Part shown: piece by piece, positions 1-4,612 of the stretch | Layout: each line of letters begins with the position of its first letter | Numbering within the stretch: position 1 is the first letter of the stretch | NCBI GenBank assembly: GCA_027717925.1 | Contig: JALLON010000171.1 | Coordinates: forward strand, 1-5,904 | Source: Acidobacteria bacterium AH-259-G07 | Lineage (GTDB): Bacteria > Acidobacteriota > UBA6911 > RPQK01 > JADFOI01 | Length of the DNA stretch: 5,904 nt | Direction of reading: 5' to 3' | The notes under the pieces: model-generated | The model's input: the letters and a program-made list of their open reading frames with translations, nothing else | What the model was told of the DNA's origin: nothing | Databases searched by the model: none | Program-made: the position numbers and the translations under genes

Positions 1-236
1 AGGCGATCAGCTCAGCCGAGGGTCTGGACGATCGGTCTCAACGGCTAGTGAAGCTGGGAATTGCCATCGGTGCAGGCCGCCAGGGAGCGGTTCACTCTCA
101 TAGCCGGAAGTGCAAGAAGGCAGGCCTCAGCAGCGCTGAGCTCCACCATGCGGCTTTGCTGGCAATCACCACCATCGGCTGGTCCGGGGCCATCGCCGCC
201 CTCTCCTGGATAAACGACGAGCTGCAAGACCTGTAG
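1..236 (+). CDS. Carboxymuconolactone decarboxylase/AhpD-fold family protein, C-terminal part (5' end outside window)
   Basis: The frame is open from the left edge (first full codon at base 3) to TAG at 234-236, giving about 77 codons. A GTG at 48 lies inside the conserved domain and is not the start. The pattern is that of the CMD/AhpD helical fold: a helix around RLVKLGIAIGAGRQGAVHSH, a middle segment with SRKCKKAGLSSAEL, then a helix with HHAALLAITTIGWSGAIAAL. Classical AhpD-type peroxidase partners carry a CxxC plus His at the helix shown here as GRQGAVHSH. This copy lacks the CxxC (only one Cys, in RKCKKAG), so a thiol peroxidase role is unlikely. It resembles the redox-inactive or decarboxylase-like branch, whose substrate cannot be read from the sequence. 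It lies upstream of the cupredoxin gene but is separated from it by a structured 122-bp gap, so a shared operon is uncertain. Confidence 0.75.
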   Translation, partial: AISSAEGLDDRSQRLVKLGIAIGAGRQGAVHSHSRKCKKAGLSSAELHHAALLAITTIGWSGAIAALSWINDELQDL

Positions 237-242
237 ATTAGC

Positions 243-305
243 CGGGCCGCCGGCTCGCCAGAGCTAAACACTTAGCGAAAACGGTTCGGGCGAACCGGCG
301 GCCCG
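243..305 (+). other. Large GC-rich stem-loop in the leader of the cupredoxin gene (terminator or RNA switch candidate)
   Basis: An 11-bp perfect inverted repeat (CGGGCCGCCGG at 243-253, CCGGCGGCCCG at 295-305) continues inward, after one mismatch (254/294), with 5 more pairs (255-259 with 289-293). The loop holds a small 5-bp stem (GCTAA 263-267, TTAGC 272-276, loop ACAC). A second hairpin, 282-287 paired with 292-297 and loop GGGC, uses bases of the right arm and so excludes the large stem. No T-run follows directly, so it is not a canonical intrinsic terminator. It begins 6 bp after the stop of the upstream gene and ends 53 bp before the lipoprotein start. The pairing is seen directly; the regulatory role is inferred. 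Confidence 0.5.
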
Positions 306-358
306 CCCCTGCCTTTCTAGGTGCAAATCTGTCAATAACCCAGGCTACATGCTTACGA

Positions 359-1129
359 ATGAAACTGCATGCTCTGATTCTCACGCTCGTGATTCTTGCA
401 GCGGGAGCTTGCTCAAATCCTCCGCCTGCCCCGGTGGAACCCACGGCCGAGATTGAGCCGCATTTGTCTGTGCCTTCCGCGGCTCCCACTGGGATTCTCG
501 AAGGTCAAGTCCTCTTTGAGGGTTCTAAGATACCTCAAGCCACCCAAATAAAGAACACAACCGACCCCCAACAGTGCGGAAATCTCCAGTCGCTCGAAGA
601 CATCATCATCTCTGGAGAGAATCGGGGGATCAAGAACGTGATCGTTGCTTTAAAGGGTGTCCCGCTGCCCAAGGGTTATCACCCGCGGCCTGATGGGCTC
701 ACCCTAGACAACCGTGACTGCCGGTTTCGACCCCACGTCGCAGTCGTGACCACTGGAAGCAGCATTGAGGCCGTCAATAGTGATCCAATCTTCCACTCGG
801 TCCATTTGTATGGGTTTAGAAACATCAACCTGGCTCTGGCACCGGAAAGCTCCAAACAGGTTCGGGCAGCAGCCCGTCCAGGTTACATCATTGTCAAGTG
901 CGACGTCCACGGCTGGATGCAGGCCTTCATCCGTGTCGACGAGCACCCTTTCCACACTGTAACCGCCGCCGATGGTCGCTTCCGCATCCAGGGCATCCCG
1001 CCAGGATCCTATACACTGGAACTCTGGCATGAACATTTCGGCAGTAAGGAAACAAAGGTGAGAGTGGAGGCGAATTCGGCTTCACACCTGACAATTTACT
1101 TTAGTAGCGATACTTCGAAAGGAGCGTAA
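359..1129 (+). CDS. Cupredoxin (plastocyanin-like) lipoprotein with carboxypeptidase-regulatory-like domain
   Basis: This 256-residue exported protein has an N-terminal signal with a hydrophobic core (residues 5-15) and a lipobox-like AGAC with the candidate lipidated Cys at 18. A Pro/Glu-rich linker (20-45) suggests a membrane-anchored lipoprotein facing the periplasm or cell surface. Residues about 45-195 look like a plastocyanin-type beta-sandwich. HSVH (146-149) supplies the N-terminal His ligand, and C181, H184 and M187 in KCDVHGWM fit the Cys-x2-His-x2-Met of a type 1 copper site. C73 and C121 may form a disulfide. Residues about 198-245 (TAADGRFRIQGIPPGSYTLELWHE) match a carboxypeptidase-regulatory-like/CnaB-type beta domain. 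A role in electron transfer or copper binding is inferred from the family. The ATG at 359 is chosen because it places the signal peptide at the N-terminus; its upstream Shine-Dalgarno is weak. It ends 6 bp before the next gene, so the two are probably co-transcribed. Confidence 0.8.
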   Translation: MKLHALILTLVILAAGACSNPPPAPVEPTAEIEPHLSVPSAAPTGILEGQVLFEGSKIPQATQIKNTTDPQQCGNLQSLEDIIISGENRGIKNVIVALKGVPLPKGYHPRPDGLTLDNRDCRFRPHVAVVTTGSSIEAVNSDPIFHSVHLYGFRNINLALAPESSKQVRAAARPGYIIVKCDVHGWMQAFIRVDEHPFHTVTAADGRFRIQGIPPGSYTLELWHEHFGSKETKVRVEANSASHLTIYFSSDTSKGA

Positions 1130-1135
1130 AAAGGA

Positions 1136-1867
1136 ATGGCTAAAAACTTCTTCCGTCGATTTGTTTGTTGGATGTTTGCCTTCGCGTTGGTCGTCGGTGC
1201 GGCTCGGGGCCAAGCCGGGCCTCGCTCCCAGCCCGGAACGGCGATGGGGATCTACACGCCCGGACAACATGATCTCTATGATGGGCATTTCGTGCTCAGT
1301 GGCGGCCAGATCTACCAGGTGGGCCGACTCGATGACCCTTCGCCCTGGGACCACATGGACAACGAGGCGAAGAGAGTTCACCCGGTAGAGGGCATAGTCG
1401 AGATTAACGTCGATGAAATCAAGAACACGGGTACCTTTGTCGCTCGACTGAAGGTACCCGAGGGGGATCTGGTGATCGAATTGGATCGTGTTCACCAGTT
1501 CAGCCCCTGCCAGGATGGAGGCGTCGCAGCGTTCATTTTTGAACATGGCGACTCGGGATGTGGCGATAGCAACTGGCCAAAGTCACTCCTTTATATCGCC
1601 GGCTGGGGATACGGGCATGCCACGTTAAATGGGAAGCGGCTCTATGAGAATTACGAGATGCACTTCATGGTGACCCAAGGCATGCGTGAGCGGAAAACGC
1701 TAAAGGTAAATTACCCCCTGCTCAACAAGAAGAGCGCGGCAGGCGCAGTCAACCCAGCCGCTCAGCAGCTGGATTTTTACATTCGAAGTCCGGAGATTGA
1801 CGAGCGGAACAACCCTTCGCGAAAAGTTTTCGATCACTTTTTCGCGCTGGAGGTGACCTGGAAATAA
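1136..1867 (+). CDS. Secreted protein of unknown family, linked to the cupredoxin gene
   Basis: I do not recognise a named family. The 243-residue product starts with a typical Sec signal: basic start (MAKNFFRR), hydrophobic core about 9-22, and likely cleavage around 25-27 (RGQA/GP). The mature part is rich in aromatic residues and short beta-like segments, for example GHFVLSGGQIYQVGRL (50-64), TGTFVARLKVPEGDLVIELD (98-117) and ENYEMHFMVTQGMRERKTLK (171-190). It has no transmembrane helix. There are two mature cysteines (C125, C141) that could form a disulfide, and scattered His residues (H45, H51, H73, H82, H120, H137, H161, H176), but no catalytic signature I can name. The start ATG lies 6 bp after the upstream TAA. 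AAAGGAG at 1118-1124 (spacing 11) is the likely Shine-Dalgarno and lies inside the end of the cupredoxin gene, so translation of the two is probably coupled. A role beside the copper protein in the cell envelope is inferred from position alone. Confidence 0.8.
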   Translation: MAKNFFRRFVCWMFAFALVVGAARGQAGPRSQPGTAMGIYTPGQHDLYDGHFVLSGGQIYQVGRLDDPSPWDHMDNEAKRVHPVEGIVEINVDEIKNTGTFVARLKVPEGDLVIELDRVHQFSPCQDGGVAAFIFEHGDSGCGDSNWPKSLLYIAGWGYGHATLNGKRLYENYEMHFMVTQGMRERKTLKVNYPLLNKKSAAGAVNPAAQQLDFYIRSPEIDERNNPSRKVFDHFFALEVTWK

Positions 1868-1974
1868 GTTTGATCGGATGGTCGACGGTGGAAGTGGGTG
1901 GACTTGCAGACCTTTGATCCAAAATCTGCCACCGAGTTCAGTATTCTGACGTACGAAGACCAGAGCTGGTATTA

Positions 1975-2097
1975 GAGTCCTTCAAAGATGAACTACAGGA
2001 TTCGCGTGCAACCAAGAGGTGAAACACCATCTGCTTCGGTGATCCGATAGGATCTAGGGCTCATGATCCAAAACTGCTTCTGGAATTGATTATGGAT
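1975..2097 (+). repeat. Left copy of a 123-bp long inverted repeat
   Basis: The reverse complement of this stretch aligns end to end with 4325-4446, with about 5 mismatches and one 1-base gap (about 95% identity). Similarity stops sharply on both sides: outside at GAGTCC (1975-1980) and inside at TATGGAT (2091-2097). The inner edge falls on the first in-frame ATG (2096) of the methyltransferase remnant and replaces that gene's real N-terminus. No target-site duplication is visible next to the outer ends. A frame open from 1918 to a TGA at 2020-2022 runs into the repeat and ends with ESFKDELQDSRATKR; the other copy has an almost identical tail. The repeat is seen directly; whether it is mobile is not shown. 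Confidence 0.9.
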
Positions 2098-2558
2098 GCC
2101 CATCCCCCTGTTGAAAGATGGACCCAAATGCATTGAAGAACTTGCGGATGCCACGGGTGCCCATGCGAGGCCGTTGTACCGGGTCATGCGGTTCCTGGCC
2201 AGTCTGGGCATCTTTGCCGAAAAGAAACCCCGGCACTTCACTCTCTCGCCTTTGGCCGAACGGCTGCAGACCGGCACAAACGGGTCTTTACGGGGCCTGG
2301 CCATCGTGGAAGGCAGTGAATATCTTGTCCGCGCGTGGTCCAACCTACTGCATAGCGTCCAATCGGGAGAGGTCGCTTTTGAACGCACATTTGGGATGAA
2401 TTTCTTTTGAGTATTTGCAGCAACATCCGGCCGAATCTGCCATCTTTCATGATGCCCTGACCTCGAAGTCTGAACAGGACGTAATTGCGATTTGCGATGC
2501 CTACGACTTTTCGGATTTCCGTACCATCGTCGATGTGGGCGGAGGGCACGGGTTGCTG
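2096..2558 (+). pseudogene. O-methyltransferase remnant (dimerisation domain to SAM motif I), frameshifted and truncated at both ends
   Basis: The reading resembles small-molecule O-methyltransferases of the acetylserotonin/hydroxyneurosporene type. The winged-helix dimerisation domain is clear: LLKDGPKCIEELADATGAH, then LYRVMRFLASLGIFAE and FTLSPLAERLQTG. Next come RAWSNLLHSVQSGEVAFERT and, after a frame change, EYLQQHPAESAIFHDALTS and the SAM-binding motif VDVGGGHG. The shift is one extra T in the T-run 2405-2408, which makes a TGA at 2408-2410; sense resumes at GAG 2409. About 150 codons remain of a family usually near 330-350 residues. Roughly 30 N-terminal residues are missing where the inverted repeat begins, and the whole catalytic half after motif I is lost where antisense permease sequence begins (about 2549-2558). 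It cannot make a working enzyme. It may once have belonged with the neighbouring radical SAM gene in a biosynthetic locus. Confidence 0.8.
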
Positions 2559-2710
2559 CCGAATCTTCGTTGCCAGAGGCTATGGCTCAGCACGACGACG
2601 GGTTCAGCACCTCGGGCTCTCCTCCGGTTTGATGGTCCTGTCAAAGAGGAGGTCGATGCCCAAAGCCGGGAATAGGCCGGCTGCAGCTCGCAGCCCCCAC
2701 AGTTCACCCT
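2549..2710 (-). pseudogene. Inverted fragment of an ADOP/MacB-type permease, frameshifted
   Basis: Read on the minus strand, 2549-2608 gives AEPVVVLSHSLWQRRFGSNP. This closely follows the consensus of the MacB-like periplasmic core in the acidobacterial duplicated permeases (typically pVvVLSh.lWqrrFGgdP). In a different frame just upstream, 2610-2705 gives ELWGLRAAAGLFPALGID and then LLFDRTIKPEES, matching the segment that normally precedes it (SaGlFpaLGv..llGRtf.peE). A one-base shift near 2609-2618 separates the two parts, and TGA at 2606-2604 closes the upstream frame. Only about 55 residues of a protein usually 800 or more are present. The frame stays open to about 2800, but I see no convincing similarity there. 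The fragment abuts the methyltransferase remnant in opposite orientation, a clear rearrangement junction. The family match is from memory of the consensus. Confidence 0.65.
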
Positions 2711-2795
2711 GGCCGTCCGCCTTGGCGCGCTGGTACGGTTTACAGCGCACGGCGATGACGCGCCCGGGACCAAGACCGCTCTTGCCACATCGTGT

Positions 2796-2800
2796 GGAGG
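2796..2800 (+). promoter_or_regulatory. Shine-Dalgarno deciding the GTG start of the radical SAM gene
   Basis: GGAGG ends 4 bases before the GTG at 2805. The product from that GTG opens directly with the first beta strand of a B12-binding domain (RLYLINPYNP), so both the ribosome site and the domain edge support this start. The site lies just upstream, in the minus-strand sense, of the recognisable permease fragment, so the gene's translation signal abuts or lies in rearranged DNA. Confidence 0.7.
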
Positions 2801-2804
2801 TACC

Positions 2805-4223
2805 GTGCGCCTGTACCTGATAAACCCATACAACCCATTAGTGAGCATCACCAAGATCAAAGAGACCCACTGGAACCAGTACCGCGTCTGGAAGCCGCTC
2901 AGCCTCCTGGTCTTGGCCAGCCTGACCCCAGCGGAGTGGGATGTCACCGTGGTGGACGAGAACCTCGGCGTACCGGACTACGCGGCCATGCCACGTCCCG
3001 ACCTGGTGGGGATCACGGCCTTCACCGCACAGGCGAACCGCGCCTATACCGTGGCGGCCGAGTTCCGCAGCCGCGGAGTGCCCGTGGTGATGGGCGGCAT
3101 CCATGCCACGATGTGCTTGCCAGAGGCCTCGGAACGGGTGGACGCCGTGGTGACGGGCGAAGCGGAAAGCATCTGGGCGCAGGTTTTGGAGGACACCCGC
3201 CGGGGTACCTTGAGTCGAGTTTACACCGGCGGCCTCGTGGAGATGGACAAGGTCCCGATGGCCCGGCATGACCTTCTGCCGGTCGGCTATCGGTTGGGGT
3301 CAATCCAGACCACGCGCGGCTGCCCACTCAAGTGCAGCTTCTGCAGCGTCACCGCTTTCAACGGAGGGCGATTTCGCCACCGTCCGATTGAGAACGTGGT
3401 GCAAGAGTTCAAGTTGATTCGGGAGAAGTACGTTCTCGTCGTGGACGACAACTTCATCGGCACCCGAAAGGACCACATCACCCGCACCAAGGACCTGCTC
3501 CAGGCGATGGTCCAGGCAAATCTTGGCAAGAAGTGGATTGCCCAGGTGACGATCAACATGGCCGACGACGAAGAGCTGCTTGGGCTGGCCGCGAAAGCGG
3601 GCTGCCTCGGTGTCTTCATCGGCTTCGAGTCGCCGAGTGTGGAAGGGCTGGTGGAGGTCCACAAGAAGTTCAACATCCAGAAAGGCCGCGACTTCAGGGC
3701 CTCCGTCCGACGGATACAGCGACACGGAATCCTGGTGGTTGGCTCCTTCATCATGGGGCTTGATGTCGATGAGCGGGGTATCGGGCAGCAGATCGCCGAT
3801 ACGGCCAATCGCTACGGACTGGACCTCCTCACCGTGTTGATCCTGACGCCGCTCCCCGGCACGTCCCTATGGAAAAAGATGGAATCGGAAGGCCGCATCA
3901 CGGCCAACAACTTTCCGGAGGACTGGAAGTACTACACGCTGACCTTCCCGGTGGCCAGATACAGGCACCTGTCGTGGGCCGATCTGGTTGGCGAGAGCGA
4001 TGCCTGCTCCCGAGCTTTTTACTCCTACCCGCGCATCATGCGCCGGACGTTCCGCAGTCTGTGCGGCACGCGCAAGCCCACCAGCGTGCTAGCGAGCGTG
4101 GTGAGCAACCTCTCCTGTAGAAGCAATGCGGTGCTCTATCGTGAGAAATGCCAGGGATTGAACCTTTCCCGAGGCGAAGCCGAAGCGAAAAACGAACCAC
4201 CGGAGGTCAGGAGTACGGCTTGA
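2805..4223 (+). CDS. B12-binding-domain radical SAM enzyme
   Basis: The 472-residue product has the layout of class B radical SAM enzymes. Residues 1-140 form a Rossmann-like cobalamin-binding domain: RLYLINPYNP, KPLSLLVLASL, VTVVDENLG, LVGITAFTAQANRAY, VPVVMGGIHATMCLPEA and VDAVVTGEAESIW. The typical DxHxxG loop is not evident, as in many members. The radical SAM core (about 165-360) carries TTRGCPLKCSFC with C173, C177 and C180 as the CxxxCxxC ligands of the 4Fe-4S cluster. It also has VVDDN (212-216), GFESPS (273-278), a GSFIMGLDVDE strand (313-323) and TPLPGTSLW (348-356). The C-terminal about 100 residues are family-variable, with a charged tail. Members methylate unreactive carbons, cyclise or rearrange natural products, lipids or peptides; the substrate cannot be read here. 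The GTG start has a good Shine-Dalgarno. The gene is intact although both neighbours inside the inverted repeats are dead. Its codons favour G/C at third positions more than the cupredoxin operon, which hints at transfer. Confidence 0.88.
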   Translation: MRLYLINPYNPLVSITKIKETHWNQYRVWKPLSLLVLASLTPAEWDVTVVDENLGVPDYAAMPRPDLVGITAFTAQANRAYTVAAEFRSRGVPVVMGGIHATMCLPEASERVDAVVTGEAESIWAQVLEDTRRGTLSRVYTGGLVEMDKVPMARHDLLPVGYRLGSIQTTRGCPLKCSFCSVTAFNGGRFRHRPIENVVQEFKLIREKYVLVVDDNFIGTRKDHITRTKDLLQAMVQANLGKKWIAQVTINMADDEELLGLAAKAGCLGVFIGFESPSVEGLVEVHKKFNIQKGRDFRASVRRIQRHGILVVGSFIMGLDVDERGIGQQIADTANRYGLDLLTVLILTPLPGTSLWKKMESEGRITANNFPEDWKYYTLTFPVARYRHLSWADLVGESDACSRAFYSYPRIMRRTFRSLCGTRKPTSVLASVVSNLSCRSNAVLYREKCQGLNLSRGEAEAKNEPPEVRSTA

Positions 4224-4324
4224 GTCCAGTGCGCCCGCCAACCCCGCGGGGCCGTTCGCTTTTATCGTTCGGCAGGGCATAGTCTTGGGTGGAGGTGCTG
4301 AATGCAATACAAGGTTCGCCTCAA

Positions 4325-4446
4325 ATCCATAATCAATTCCAGAAGCAGTTTTGGATCATGAGCCCAGATTCTATCGGATCACCGAACTAGATGGTGTTTC
4401 ACCTCTTGGTTGCACGCAAATCCTGTAGTTCATCTTTGCAGGACTC
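4325..4446 (-). repeat. Right copy of the long inverted repeat
   Basis: This is the reverse complement of 1975-2097, running from ATCCATAATC at the inner edge to GGACTC at the outer edge. Differences are confined to a 1-base gap and a C/T change near 4355-4361, a GC/CT pair near 4387-4388, one change near 4418 and one near 4440. It starts 101 bp after the radical SAM stop, so the two copies bracket the methyltransferase remnant, the permease fragment and the radical SAM gene (2227 bp between inner ends). The symmetrical placement suggests terminal repeats of a cassette, or two inserted copies of a dispersed repeat. No transposase lies between them. Confidence 0.9.
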
Positions 4447-4566
4447 GTAGCGCGGGAATGCCAGAAAGACTCTCTTTACTTCCAAAATCAGAAATGCACC
4501 TTCCCTTAGAAGGTGCGATTCCCTGGGACGAGGCGGCGTTTCACACTTGACCCAAAGGAAAGTAAA
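4399..4566 (-). other. Unclassified 55-codon open frame overlapping the right repeat (possible gene-tail remnant)
   Basis: On the minus strand the frame is open from after TGA 4569-4567 to TGA 4401-4399. It reads KCETPPRPRESHLLREGAFL and continues with ILEVKRVFLAFPRY before ending ESCKDELQDLRATKR. It has no credible start codon and no ribosome site. The last 15 codons lie in the repeat and correspond to the left-hand frame's ESFKDELQDSRATKR, with only two residue changes. The upstream parts of the two frames are unrelated. It may be the tail of a decayed gene, or chance. I do not recognise a family. The rest of the gap between 4224 and 4612 holds only the right repeat copy and the hairpin at 4496-4516. 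Confidence 0.25.
4484..4516 (-). terminator. Candidate intrinsic terminator of the FG-GAP gene
   Basis: A perfect 8-bp stem (GCACCTTC at 4496-4503 with GAAGGTGC at 4509-4516) closes a 5-nt loop. Reading on the minus strand, the stem is followed by ATTTCTGATTTT (4495-4484), a moderately T-rich tail. It sits about 97 bp past the stop of the minus-strand FG-GAP gene and before the right inverted repeat, so it could stop transcription of that gene from entering the convergent radical SAM region. The tail is interrupted, so efficiency is uncertain. Confidence 0.5.
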
Positions 4567-4612
4567 TCACAAGAATGCTCAAGAGGGAGATCCTACAGTT
4601 GGGCGCAGAGAG

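Noticed and set aside
45..227. Minus-strand open frame opposite the left-edge gene
   Set aside because: The plus strand carries clear CMD-family motifs through the same bases.
1965..1980. Target-site duplication at the outer ends of the inverted repeat
   Set aside because: The flanks TATTA (left) and GTAGC (right) do not match as direct repeats at any immediate offset.
2485..2820. 111-codon plus-strand open frame after the methyltransferase
   Set aside because: It lies antisense to the permease fragment and shows no methyltransferase post-I motifs; its composition is typical of a shadow frame.
2501..2947. 148-codon minus-strand open frame as a whole gene
   Set aside because: Only 2549-2608 carries a recognisable (permease) motif. 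The N-terminal part is antisense to the start of the radical SAM gene and the C-terminal part is antisense to the methyltransferase, so it is a chance fusion frame.
2838..3808. Long minus-strand open frames opposite the radical SAM gene
   Set aside because: They are shadows of the G/C-rich third codon positions of the plus-strand gene, with low-complexity Pro/Arg/Ser content and no motifs.
4242..4264. CCCC-GC-GGGG palindrome followed by CTTTT as a terminator of the radical SAM gene
   Set aside because: A stem of four pairs with a two-base loop cannot form a stable hairpin as drawn, and the T-run is short and displaced.
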